Below, piece after piece: positions 1-8,145 of a DNA stretch of 64,000 nt (position 1 is the stretch's first letter; each line of letters starts with the position of its first letter). The stretch is from Mobiluncus curtisii subsp. curtisii ATCC 35241 (GTDB lineage Bacteria; Actinomycetota; Actinomycetes; Actinomycetales; Actinomycetaceae), in assembly GCF_000146285.1 (NCBI RefSeq), contig NZ_GL385912.1:482076-546075 (forward strand), written 5' to 3'. The notes below the pieces were generated by a model, which had not been told where the DNA came from, made no database searches, and saw only the letters and a list, made by a program, of their open reading frames with translations. A program made the translations under genes and the position numbers.

Positions 1-284
1 TAGCCGCCAGCAAACGGCGGTAAAACATCGATGGTGAGGTCGGTGAGATCATCGAGGTCCGCGAGGCGCTTCTGTCCCGATTCGCGCAGCCCCCCCACCA
101 GGTATGACGAAATGGAAAGCACCCGATTCAAGTCACTGCCGCATCCGCCAGCCTGAGCCGCTGTCTCCGCCACACTCAAATCCCGCGCTACCTGTACCGT
201 CGCCACATCAGTACCCGCCGCTTCCGCCGCGGCCGCGAAAAACCGCACTTGCACCCCAACCGTGTCACCGTCATTTTCCCGCAT
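1..284 (-). CDS. moaD: MoaD, molybdopterin synthase small subunit (stop codon cut by window edge)
   Basis: A 94-codon frame read leftward from an ATG at 284, two bases after the moaA stop. It is ubiquitin-like in size and ends PPFAGG, the C-terminal Gly-Gly that MoaD proteins use as a thiocarboxylate sulfur carrier for converting cPMP to molybdopterin. The last two visible bases read TA, so the stop lies across the window edge and the protein is complete. An internal VRFFAAAAEAAG segment matches the first beta strand and helix of the MoaD/ThiS fold. It is co-transcribed with moaA. The start is fixed by position rather than by a strong ribosome binding site. Confidence 0.85.
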   Translation of the reverse strand, partial: MRENDGDTVGVQVRFFAAAAEAAGTDVATVQVARDLSVAETAAQAGGCGSDLNRVLSISSYLVGGLRESGQKRLADLDDLTDLTIDVLPPFAGG

Positions 285-286
285 CT

Positions 287-1375
287 TTACCCCCCAATCT
301 GAGCCATCGGAATCGTGGGAGAGTGAAAATCCTGCTGTCCCAAGCCGTGTCCGGAAGGTTTTTCCCAGGTCACCCCAGCCCACGCTTGAGCCAGTTCATC
401 ATCGCTAGCCCCGCTGCGCAGCAGCATCCCCAGGTCACAGCTCAAGTCAGAGAACAAACAGGGACGCACTACCCCGGTCGGGGAAAGTCGGGTTCGATTA
501 CAGTTTGCACAGAAAGGCGCCGAAACTGAGGAAATTATCCCCATCGTCCCCAAACGTTGGGTGCGGGCGGAGTTAAACACGACAAAACGAGTCGCCGGGG
601 CGTGAATATCAACGTTGTCTCGCACCGGCTCCAGGTGAAACTCACGTTCCAAAGTCGGACGCAGTTGAGAAAAATCCAGCTGTTGCGTGGAGTCGACCCG
701 AACCGCGTGTGGACCAAATGGCATGTATTCAATGGCGCGCCACTCGATACCCCGCTCCAAACAAAATCGCAGCAACTCCGGAGCTTCCCGCAGACTGACG
801 CGGTCCAACATCACCGTGTTCATTTTCACCGTCTGAAAGCCGGCGGACAGGGCAGCATCTATCCCTGCCAGAGCCTTCGCGAGCTCATCGCGCCCGGCAA
901 TTTGGGCAAACCGGTTCGGGTCGAGCGTATCCAGAGAAATATTAATGCGCCGGATTCCTGTCGCCCGTAATGCCGCGGCCAGCGGCGCCAAGCTACGTGC
1001 ATTCGTGGTCAGTGCCAACTGGGGATCCAGACCTGCTGAGACGAAAGACTCACGAACGCCAGCTGCAATCTCTAACAAATCCGGTCGCAACAGGGGCTCC
1101 CCACCGGTCAGACGAACCTGAGTAATCCCCAAACGGTGTATTGCTATACCCGCTAAACGCAAAATTTCCGAGGCGTCCAGCAGCTCCCGGCGTGGCACCC
1201 ATTTCACACCCCCGCGCGGCAGGCAATACGAACAGCGCAAGTCGCAGCGATCAGTCACCGACAAGCGCAAGTCACGCGCCGTCCGTCCCCAGCTGTCTCG
1301 CAGTGGCACAGTCCAAGCAGAGGTCAGCGGAGCCACCTGGCTCACACGATTGACTCGCGTTAGCGTCTCCGTCAA
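287..1375 (-). CDS. moaA: MoaA, GTP 3',8-cyclase
   Basis: A 362-residue radical SAM enzyme for the first step of molybdenum cofactor synthesis (GTP to 3',8-cyclo-H2GTP). The N-terminal [4Fe-4S] motif Cys44-x3-Cys48-x2-Cys51 follows a VTDRCDLRC context. The C-terminal CANC-x13-C cluster motif that binds substrate is also present. The protein ends in Gly-Gly, the conserved MoaA tail needed for catalysis. Length is normal for the family. It lies immediately upstream of moaD with a two-base gap and is divergent from the molybdate transport operon. Confidence 0.96.
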   Translation of the reverse strand: MTETLTRVNRVSQVAPLTSAWTVPLRDSWGRTARDLRLSVTDRCDLRCSYCLPRGGVKWVPRRELLDASEILRLAGIAIHRLGITQVRLTGGEPLLRPDLLEIAAGVRESFVSAGLDPQLALTTNARSLAPLAAALRATGIRRINISLDTLDPNRFAQIAGRDELAKALAGIDAALSAGFQTVKMNTVMLDRVSLREAPELLRFCLERGIEWRAIEYMPFGPHAVRVDSTQQLDFSQLRPTLEREFHLEPVRDNVDIHAPATRFVVFNSARTQRLGTMGIISSVSAPFCANCNRTRLSPTGVVRPCLFSDLSCDLGMLLRSGASDDELAQAWAGVTWEKPSGHGLGQQDFHSPTIPMAQIGG

Positions 1376-1500
1376 ACCTGCCTACTTCCTCAGCGATGGG
1401 TGTATCAGGTCATTCTATCGCGTCGCCATGATTATTCCAGTTCACTAGGCATTTTCGGTTCGTCCTCGCTCCCTGTTGCTTTTACCATTATGCTGAAAGG

Positions 1501-1528
1501 TGCGAGCCAAACGGCTCGGCATATTTTT
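1501..1528 (+). terminator. Terminator-like hairpin in the leader of the DUF6457-mod operon
   Basis: CGAGCC (1503-1508), loop AAAC, GGCTCG (1513-1518), followed within a few bases by five T. It can be extended by TGC/GCA with one bulged base. It lies 25 nt before the DUF6457 start, between divergent moaA and the rightward genes. It could terminate a short leader or attenuate the operon. I see no recognisable riboswitch upstream. Confidence 0.45.
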
Positions 1529-1552
1529 AACCACATGAGTCGAGGAGCAGAC

Positions 1553-1831
1553 ATGGCAACAGAAAATCGCAAGGACGACCCAGAAAAAATGGCAAAAATG
1601 GCAGCGTGGCTACAAGCCGCCAGCCGAGAGCTCCAGCTGCCCGGAGAGACTATTGCCCCCGTCCAGGAGGAACTGCTGAATCTCATCAGCGAAGTCGCAC
1701 ATGGACCGTCTCGTCCGGGGGCTCCCCTGACGGCTTTCCTGGTCGGATATGCCGCGGGTGGAGATATAGAGAAAGCGGCTGTGAATGTAGCCAAACTTCG
1801 CGACCTGGTCGCCCAGTACCCCGCGGATTGA
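1553..1831 (+). CDS. DUF6457 family protein, molybdenum-cofactor associated
   Basis: A 92-residue, mostly helical, acidic protein. I recognise it as DUF6457-like from the pattern of an N-terminal MAAWLQAASREL helix, a central EVAHGPSRPGAPLTAFLVGYAAG segment and a C-terminal short helix. This family is found beside or fused to molybdenum cofactor genes in actinobacteria, and its biochemical role is unknown to me. The ATG at 1553 has GAGGAG ten bases upstream. A longer frame open to 1400 lacks such a site and runs through the hairpin. It heads the rightward group containing modABC. Confidence 0.7.
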   Translation: MATENRKDDPEKMAKMAAWLQAASRELQLPGETIAPVQEELLNLISEVAHGPSRPGAPLTAFLVGYAAGGDIEKAAVNVAKLRDLVAQYPAD

Positions 1832-1924
1832 AACTACACAGACACTGTCAGCCACAAGGCGGTTTCCGCAAATTCTGGTCAAACCTCGGAAAATATCCGC
1901 AGAATTTAAGATAAGGTGGCAAGT

Positions 1925-2320
1925 ATGTCTCAGTTACGGATTAAGGATGCCGCGAATTTACTGGGTGTCAGCGATGATACGCTGCGACGCTGGATAGACG
2001 CCGGTCATCTCAGTGCCGGAACCGATAGCGCGGGACGCAAGGTTGTAGACGGGGCTGAACTGGCGATACTAGCCCAGGATAAAGCCAAAGATTTCGGTGA
2101 CACGGATTCCACGGGTTCCATCTCTGCCCGCAACCATTTCCGCGGTCTGGTCACCAAAGTTGTTTCGGACAAAGTCATGAGTCAGGTGGAACTGCAGTGC
2201 GGCCCCTTCCGCGTGGTGTCCCTCATTTCTACCGAGTCGGTGAAAGAACTCGGACTGGTGCCCGGCGCGGTCGCCACCGCCCGAGTCAAAGCCACGAATG
2301 TCGTAATTGATGCATCTTAG
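1925..2320 (+). CDS. HTH plus Mop/TOBE-domain molybdate-binding protein
   Basis: A 131-residue protein with two parts. The first 50 residues form a MerR/excisionase-type helix-turn-helix (KDAANLLGVSDDTLRRWIDAGHL). The last 70 form a molbindin-type Mop/TOBE domain (SARNHFRGLV to VPGAVATARVKATNVVI), the fold that binds molybdate or tungstate. The ATG at 1925 has AAGGTGG six bases upstream and is preferred over a GTG at 1916. The position just before modA suggests an intracellular molybdate sensor or store controlling or buffering the ModABC system. Which of these it does is inference. Confidence 0.82.
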   Translation: MSQLRIKDAANLLGVSDDTLRRWIDAGHLSAGTDSAGRKVVDGAELAILAQDKAKDFGDTDSTGSISARNHFRGLVTKVVSDKVMSQVELQCGPFRVVSLISTESVKELGLVPGAVATARVKATNVVIDAS

Positions 2321-2404
2321 GGAAAACCTAACGACACCCTAGGCTCACCACGATGAAACTGCCGGCACCGGAGAATCGCCGAACCGGCTATTGCGAAAGG
2401 GAAA

Positions 2405-3217
2405 ATGATGAAAAAATTCGCACGTCTTGGAGCAGGCTTGGCAATCCTCGCCCTGACCGCAACCGGTCTCACGGCTTGCGGTTCGAACGACTCGAAACCC
2501 GCAGGTTCCGAACCGAGTAAAACTGCCGACGCCAAGATGATTCAGGTGTTTGCTGCGGCTTCTCTCAAGGCCAGTTTTTCTGAGCTGGGGGAAGCCTTCC
2601 AAAAGGAAAACCCCGACATTACCGTAAAGTTCAACTTCGACGGCTCCTCCTCCCTGTTCGATCAGATGCAAGGTGGCGCCAAAGCGGACGTGTTCGCCTC
2701 CGCTGACGAAAAGAACATGAAGAAAGCCACCGACGCGGGACTGAACGCCGGCGAGCCCAGCATTTTTGTGAACAATACCCTGACCCTGGCAGTCCCGAAA
2801 GGAAACCCAGCCGGGGTCACCGGTCTGAATGACTCTCTCAACGGCAAGAAGCTGGTAATTTGCGCAGACGGAGTTCCCTGTGGCAATGCTTATCGTGAAC
2901 TGGCGCAAAAGGTCGGTTTCACCGGTCAAGCCGTGTCCGAAGAGACTTCGGTCAAGGACGTGATGGGTAAGGTTGTCAGCGGCGAGGCTGACGCGGGCGT
3001 GGTGTACCAGACCGACGCTTTGGCAGAAAAGGACTCGGTGGACACTATCGAGATTCCTGGCTCTGACACCGTGGTCAATGCCTACCCGATTATGGTCACC
3101 AAGATGGCTGCCGAAAATGGCAACGACGCTGCAGCGAAAGCGTTCGTGGACTTTGTGTTGTCTGATGCGGCACAAAAGGTCTTTGCCAAGTACGGATTCA
3201 TGAGCCCCGCTAAGTAA
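2405..3217 (+). CDS. modA: ModA, molybdate-binding lipoprotein
   Basis: A 270-residue periplasm-side solute-binding protein of the molybdate ABC importer. The signal peptide has a lipobox LTAC at about residues 21-25, so it is anchored by a diacylglyceryl cysteine. The mature part opens IQVFAAASLK, the usual ModA ligand-loop start, and later shows NGKKLVICADGVPCG and GEADAGVVYQTDA, family-typical segments. Two adjacent ATGs exist. The one at 2408 has better spacing to the AAAGGG site. Confidence 0.94.
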   Translation: MMKKFARLGAGLAILALTATGLTACGSNDSKPAGSEPSKTADAKMIQVFAAASLKASFSELGEAFQKENPDITVKFNFDGSSSLFDQMQGGAKADVFASADEKNMKKATDAGLNAGEPSIFVNNTLTLAVPKGNPAGVTGLNDSLNGKKLVICADGVPCGNAYRELAQKVGFTGQAVSEETSVKDVMGKVVSGEADAGVVYQTDALAEKDSVDTIEIPGSDTVVNAYPIMVTKMAAENGNDAAAKAFVDFVLSDAAQKVFAKYGFMSPAK

Positions 3218-3226
3218 GGTTTCGCG

Positions 3227-4054
3227 TTGAACGCTAATAACCACGGTTTTCCCCGCTGGCTGTATTTGCCAGCGGGGATAGCCTTACTGTTGGTCGTTTT
3301 GCCCATCTTGGGGCTCATGGTGCGAGTGCCGTGGATCCGCCTGGCGGAAATCCTGACCCGCGACGAGTCCCGTGATGCTCTGCTGTTGAGTCTGCGCACC
3401 TGCCTGGTTTCACTGGTGCTGGTGCTGATTCTCGGCACGCCCCTGGCGCTGCTGATTTCACGCACCGAGGGTTTTTGGGCGTACGTGTGGCGCACTTTTG
3501 CAGTCCTGCCCATGGTGTTGCCGCCGGTCGTAGCTGGTTTAGCACTCTTGGTGACACTGGGACGGCGCGGCGTAGTAGGTCAATACCTGTCTCTGGCTGG
3601 TATCGAGATTGGGTTCACCACCATAGCCGTGGTACTGGGACAAACATTCGTGGCAATGCCTTACTATGTGGTGTCTCTAGAGTCCGCGCTGCGCACTTTT
3701 GATTCCGGTTATGAACGAATTGCGGCGACTTTGGGGGCGTCTCCGACTTATGTCTTGCACCGCGTTACGTTGCCCTTGCTCACTCCTGCCATAGTCGGGG
3801 GCGCCACCATGGCTTTTGCCCGCGCCTTGGGCGAGTTCGGGGCGACCCTGACTTTCGCGGGCTCTCTGCAAGGGGTGACCCGCACCCTCCCCCAGGCTAT
3901 CTATTTGTTGCGCGAGGACGACTCTGACCTGGCTTTAGCGCTGTCTGTAGTGCTGGTACTGCTGGCTGCCACCATGATGGGATTGTCTGCCATTTTTACC
4001 ACTCGCCGCACTAAACAGCTCACAATGCAACCGGAAAATGGTGATGACCAGTGA
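3227..4054 (+). CDS. modB: ModB, molybdate ABC transporter permease
   Basis: A 275-residue membrane protein with about five to six hydrophobic segments. It carries the EAA-type cytoplasmic loop (RIAATLGASPTYVLHRVTLPLLTPAIVGG) that docks on the ATPase. The frame starts with TTG at 3227, eight bases after TAAGG at the modA stop. No ATG lies upstream of the first membrane segment. The stop overlaps the modC GTG by four bases. Confidence 0.93.
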   Translation: MNANNHGFPRWLYLPAGIALLLVVLPILGLMVRVPWIRLAEILTRDESRDALLLSLRTCLVSLVLVLILGTPLALLISRTEGFWAYVWRTFAVLPMVLPPVVAGLALLVTLGRRGVVGQYLSLAGIEIGFTTIAVVLGQTFVAMPYYVVSLESALRTFDSGYERIAATLGASPTYVLHRVTLPLLTPAIVGGATMAFARALGEFGATLTFAGSLQGVTRTLPQAIYLLREDDSDLALALSVVLVLLAATMMGLSAIFTTRRTKQLTMQPENGDDQ

Positions 4055-5190
4055 ATTCTAGTTCTGAGACCGCAGTAAACTCTGCAAATTCCCCCGTTGC
4101 CCCCGCAGCGGGAGGAGAAGTCCTGGTGAACGCGGGCATCACGGAACGCAATGTCACCGTACAGTGCGCTTTTCCGGCGGGGCTGATTACTGCCATCGTC
4201 GGACCGAACGGAGCCGGCAAGTCCACCATTTTGGGGATGATTTCCGGGCTGCTGACTCCCGATTCGGGCGAGGTCCGCAGCGGAGAGACGGTATTTGCTG
4301 ATGCCACCCGGTCTTTGCCACCTCATCAGCGTCCCGTCGCGATGCTGACCCAAAAGCCTCTGCTGTTTCCACACCTGAGCGTGCTGGAAAATGTGGCGTT
4401 TGGTCCCCGCGCCCGGCATCTGTCACGGTCTGAATCGCGGCGTATCGCGCGCCAAGAGTTAGCGGCGGTAGGCGCTTTGGAACTGGCGGATCGTCCTGCC
4501 ACGGCTCTGTCCGGAGGACAGTCGCAGCGCGTGGCTTTGGCTCGTGCTCTGGCGACGCACCCGCAAGTCGTGCTGTTGGACGAACCATTTTCCGCCCTCG
4601 ACGTTGAAACTTCTGCGAAAATGCGGGAAGTTCTGTCAAAGCGGTTGCGTCAAGAGCCGCGACCCACGGTGATTTTTGTGACCCACGATCCCCTCGATGT
4701 ATGGATGCTGGCTGATCACGTAGTCGCCATCGAAAAGGGGCATTTGATTGGGGAAGGCACCGTGGTAGAAATGCTGGGTCAGCCTGCCACGAAGTTCTTG
4801 GAAAATCTGTCCGGAATGAACCTGTTGGCTGGGATCATTGAGGAATCCGGCGATGTTGCCACCGTTAATGCCAGTGGAGTGGAACTGACCGGACTGTGGC
4901 AAGGAAACAGTCATCCAGGTCCCCAAACCCCAGCTCTCACCGCTTTTGCCCCGCAATCTGTGGCTCTGTTCGACACACCCGTTTCTGGCTCTCCGCGCAA
5001 TACCTGGCAGTCGCGCGTCACGGACATCACGCCGCGAGGTGCGGTGCAGTGGATCAGTTTGAATCTAGCAGGGGGGCAAAGCATTCAAGCCGTGTTGACC
5101 CCACAGGCAGTCAATGCTCTGCATCTGGCTCCCGGTTCCCCCATTTATGCCGAGGTCAAAGCCACGCAAATTACGGTGTATCCGCGTTAA
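4051..5190 (+). CDS. modC: ModC, molybdate ABC transporter ATPase
   Basis: A 379-residue ATP-binding subunit. Walker A GPNGAGKST is near residue 50, the signature LSGGQSQRVALARAL near residue 152, Walker B VVLLDEP follows, and the H-loop is VTHDP. The C-terminal 130 residues form a TOBE region (SGMNLLAG onward) as in other ModC proteins, allowing feedback by oxyanion. GTG start overlaps the modB stop as GTGA, indicating translational coupling. The first 25 residues are Ser/Ala/Pro rich and not typical, so the true start could be slightly downstream. Confidence 0.93.
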   Translation: MNSSSETAVNSANSPVAPAAGGEVLVNAGITERNVTVQCAFPAGLITAIVGPNGAGKSTILGMISGLLTPDSGEVRSGETVFADATRSLPPHQRPVAMLTQKPLLFPHLSVLENVAFGPRARHLSRSESRRIARQELAAVGALELADRPATALSGGQSQRVALARALATHPQVVLLDEPFSALDVETSAKMREVLSKRLRQEPRPTVIFVTHDPLDVWMLADHVVAIEKGHLIGEGTVVEMLGQPATKFLENLSGMNLLAGIIEESGDVATVNASGVELTGLWQGNSHPGPQTPALTAFAPQSVALFDTPVSGSPRNTWQSRVTDITPRGAVQWISLNLAGGQSIQAVLTPQAVNALHLAPGSPIYAEVKATQITVYPR

Positions 5191-5225
5191 ATTTTTGAGA
5201 AGCGGAAATATAAGGTGAAAATAGC

Positions 5226-5255
5226 GCGGTAGCTGTCATTATTGGCAGCTACCGC
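5226..5255. terminator. Bidirectional terminator between modC and the HNH gene
   Basis: A perfect 10-bp stem, GCGGTAGCTG (5226-5235) with CAGCTACCGC (5246-5255), and a 10-base loop. It sits between two convergent genes. On the minus strand it is followed by TATTTT, so it probably serves the leftward HNH gene best. Confidence 0.7.
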
Positions 5256-5294
5256 CCAAATCCCACCTTATAATCCCCAGCCTCAGTTTGATAT

Positions 5295-6182
5295 CTATGG
5301 AATCGGCTCCCGGGGGCACTCTTTCAGCACCCCCATCATGGCCTGTTTCTCTGCCGAGGTCACCCACAGTCCGTATTTCGCTTTCACCGCAATCTGACGC
5401 GCCACGTAAGCACAGCGGTAATCTCGCGCAGGTGGCAGCCATGCAGCCGCATCTTGAGATTGTTTATCCTGGTTTACCTGACCTTTTACTGCTTCCAAGT
5501 TCAGCGGGTCGTTGGCAATAGCCTCCCGTTCCTGCTGGCTGAGCTGCTGTCCGCCGGTACGCCACACGTTACCCAACGCCACCACATGGTCAATCTGGAC
5601 CGCGTCGGAGGTTTCCTGTGACCGCCTAAAATCAATAGTTTCCCCGGTGTACTTGTCGTGCAGGACGCCACTTTGCACCACGCAGTGCGCGGGGGTGGTG
5701 GGCGTAGCCGCCCGGTATTGCACATTCTCTAGGTCGCGAGCCAGCACCTCGTTGCGGGTATTACAATCGTTGCCGTCGAGGTCCAGCCACCCCTTGCCGA
5801 ACAGTCGCTCGCGGTCAAAATCGTGGAAAGGATCTTTGTCACGTACTTCCAGTTTGTCCAACACGTCCCTGGCGAGGGTTCCCGCCGTTTTCCCGGCGGC
5901 GTCACGAGTTCGTTCTCCGACGTTCCCGGATTGGCTGGTGGAATGGGTCCGGTCACCGCCGAGGAGCCCGAAGAACCAGCCGTCATCCCCGACAAACTGG
6001 GTACCCAAACCGGTCACTGCCACCACGGCGAACGCTACCAGAGCCAGGCTGCGTCCGCGCTGGTTACGGTTCGAGCTCTTGCCGAACCAACCGTCCCACG
6101 GTGCTACCTGCGGAGTTTCCGGTTCCAGACCGGGATTTTCCTCCGGGGTGGAGCCCTGACCAATTTTGTCCAATTTGCTCAT
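5295..6182 (-). CDS. Membrane-anchored HNH endonuclease-like protein (DUF1524 type), copy 1
   Basis: A 295-residue protein. A basic N-terminal stretch and one hydrophobic segment (about residues 43-62, SLALVAFAVVAVTGLGTQFV) predict N-in/C-out anchoring. A linker follows, then a C-terminal nuclease domain with GNDCNTRNEVL, IDHVVALGNVW and NDPLNL, the DUF1524/HNH pattern with the metal-binding His and Asn. Four cysteines could form disulfides outside the cell. Its ATG overlaps the stop of the upstream methyltransferase by four bases (ATGA). A paralogue lies at 44839-45717. Extracellular DNA degradation is inferred. An R-M role is not supported by topology. Confidence 0.85.
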   Translation of the reverse strand: MSKLDKIGQGSTPEENPGLEPETPQVAPWDGWFGKSSNRNQRGRSLALVAFAVVAVTGLGTQFVGDDGWFFGLLGGDRTHSTSQSGNVGERTRDAAGKTAGTLARDVLDKLEVRDKDPFHDFDRERLFGKGWLDLDGNDCNTRNEVLARDLENVQYRAATPTTPAHCVVQSGVLHDKYTGETIDFRRSQETSDAVQIDHVVALGNVWRTGGQQLSQQEREAIANDPLNLEAVKGQVNQDKQSQDAAAWLPPARDYRCAYVARQIAVKAKYGLWVTSAEKQAMMGVLKECPREPIP

Positions 6183-7480
6183 GTTTCCAGCCTAACGAAG
6201 TAATCTTGCCCGGTCACATCTGCCACCAGCGCCACCCCACGAGCATTCTCCCCGCAGTCGGCGAAATCGATGACCGCGTCTCGTGACGGCGCCATCACGG
6301 CGCGGGGAACGAAAACACCACCGGGAAAACCTGCAAAATTTGGGTCAATAACCATCCAATCCACCAGCTCTGTCCAGTCCAGTTGGTCGGAATTGCCGGT
6401 TGTTTCGACCTTAGCTGGGGGCTCTGTTACCGTGGTGGCATCCAATTTTGCGACGCTGGTGGCGACTTCTCGCCCCAGCAATTCCAAGTTCTCTAAGATT
6501 CGATGAGCATTCCAGGACGCAGTTTCCCGCCAAACTTCAAAGCCAACCCCGGTTTGCACCAGGCGCCGCCGCGCCAAATGCACCCCCAAACTATTGCGTT
6601 CTATCCCCAGGAAACGTCGTCCCAGCTGAGCTGCTGCTGCCACCAGGGTGGAACCGGAGCCGGCAAAGCAATCCATCACCAGTCCCCCCGGCGGACACGC
6701 CGCGGCAATAGCGCGTTGCATGACTTCCAGCGGTTTTTGAGTTGGATACCCTACCCAGGTATCAGAATGATTCGGTGGTCGGGAAATCTGCCAAACGTCG
6801 GGAGCAACCATGCCCTGCGGATTAAACAGCTCGCGACGCTTGGGAGCAATAGCAGCGTTATACGCCACCCGTACCGCATCAGGGTCAAAATAGTAGCGGC
6901 GTCGATTCCGGGCATAAAACAGTATGGTGTCGTGTTTATGGCCGAAGGCTCGCCGGGATCCCCCGCCCGAAGCGTAAGCCCACACAATCTCATTAATGAG
7001 GTTGCTCCCCCCGAATACCTCATCCATGACCAAGCGCAGCGCAGCGGAGGAATGCCAATCACAGTGGAGAAATATCGTCCCCGTTGGCGACAAAAATCGC
7101 CGTAGCAATGTCAGCCTCTCGTAAAGATTTTGTAGGTAATCTGCGGTTTGCCAACGGTCGCCGTATTGTTTCACGGTGATGGTGCGTTTCGAGTCACCTC
7201 GATGATGGGTCCGAATTCGTTGCACATAATCTGTCCCGGAGTTAAACGGTGGATCAATATAGATACAGTCAACGCTGCCCTCATATTGGGGCAGCAATCC
7301 ACTCATGACCTGCAGGTTTTCCCCGACATAAATGCGATTTTCGCTCCCTGATACCGCCGTTTCAATCCCCAACATTTCCGGATACCGTTCGGCAGGGACG
7401 TAAGGTCGAGGTGTCACCAGTTCCACTTCGTGTTTTCCGCGCCATGTCAAAGCCAGTTCCGGGGATTTTTCCTGCACCAT
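6179..7480 (-). CDS. Site-specific DNA methyltransferase (N6-adenine/N4-cytosine, beta class)
   Basis: A 433-residue enzyme with beta-class motif order. The catalytic motif IV YIDPPFNSGTDY is near residue 93, a variable target-recognition stretch follows, then YPTQKP and the SAM-binding motif I DCFAGSGSTLVAAA near residue 265. It resembles Mod subunits and phage or orphan MTases. The C-terminal 120 residues carry an extra domain I do not recognise. No restriction gene of a standard type is adjacent. The only co-transcribed partner is the HNH protein downstream, which overlaps by four bases. The ATG at 7480 has AGGATGG just upstream. Confidence 0.88.
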   Translation of the reverse strand: MVQEKSPELALTWRGKHEVELVTPRPYVPAERYPEMLGIETAVSGSENRIYVGENLQVMSGLLPQYEGSVDCIYIDPPFNSGTDYVQRIRTHHRGDSKRTITVKQYGDRWQTADYLQNLYERLTLLRRFLSPTGTIFLHCDWHSSAALRLVMDEVFGGSNLINEIVWAYASGGGSRRAFGHKHDTILFYARNRRRYYFDPDAVRVAYNAAIAPKRRELFNPQGMVAPDVWQISRPPNHSDTWVGYPTQKPLEVMQRAIAAACPPGGLVMDCFAGSGSTLVAAAAQLGRRFLGIERNSLGVHLARRRLVQTGVGFEVWRETASWNAHRILENLELLGREVATSVAKLDATTVTEPPAKVETTGNSDQLDWTELVDWMVIDPNFAGFPGGVFVPRAVMAPSRDAVIDFADCGENARGVALVADVTGQDYFVRLET

Positions 7481-7623
7481 TCCATCCTACTGTGGGCAGG
7501 TCAGCCGGTAATAACCAGCCGAAATCGGGTGTCTCGGCGCTTTCACCTCCAGTGAAATTTCACGCCCGGACCTGGAGCAGTCGGCTAAAATGGAAGCTGC
7601 AGCCATATAGGAGGAGGCGAATC

Positions 7624-8142
7624 ATGAGTGGGGATAGCGGGAATCTTTTCGATAATCCTTTCGAGTCTCCTTTCGACAGCGTGCCCTTTTCGGTTAATCG
7701 GCTGCCCAACCTGACCCGCGACCGGGTTAAGAAAGTCTTGGAAAGTCATAAGTGGAGCTACCAGGTCAATCATGACGGAGATGTAGGCGGAGCCTGGCAA
7801 AACGGTATCTATTATTTTCAAGTCACCGGCGAAAAAGACACCATCCTCTGTGTACGCGGCACTTGGCGTGGGGAACCGGAGCTGGACGACTTCATCCTGA
7901 TTAACTCAATTTGTAACCGCTGGAACACCGAGTATTACTGGCCGAAAGCCTACGCACGGGTCACCGAAGACCGCGAAGTCTATGTGCATACGGAACTGCC
8001 AATCAGCTGGCGCAACGGTCTGACAGATGCGCAGCTGGACGAACAGGTTCGCTGTGCACTGGAGTCCAGCGAGGATTTCTTTGAACAGCTGGAACAGCAG
8101 CTACCCAACGCAATGCCTCAACCGGACGAAGATTCCGAATAA
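7624..8142 (+). CDS. YbjN domain protein
   Basis: A 172-residue acidic soluble protein. The central domain (about residues 25-155) has the YbjN/type III secretion chaperone-like fold signature. A helix (TRDRVKKVLESHKWSYQV) is followed by strands GAWQNGIYYFQV, TILCVRGTWRG and REVYVHTELPI, and a long C-terminal helix. Actinobacterial YbjN proteins have no settled function. The start is set by AGGAGGCGAATCATG. It faces a convergent oxidoreductase with only three bases between the stops. Confidence 0.78.
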   Translation: MSGDSGNLFDNPFESPFDSVPFSVNRLPNLTRDRVKKVLESHKWSYQVNHDGDVGGAWQNGIYYFQVTGEKDTILCVRGTWRGEPELDDFILINSICNRWNTEYYWPKAYARVTEDREVYVHTELPISWRNGLTDAQLDEQVRCALESSEDFFEQLEQQLPNAMPQPDEDSE

Positions 8143-8145
8143 ACG

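Noticed and set aside
5295-7480. Classical restriction-modification operon
   Set aside because: The HNH protein has an N-terminal membrane anchor with the nuclease part predicted outside; kept instead as an unusual pairing.
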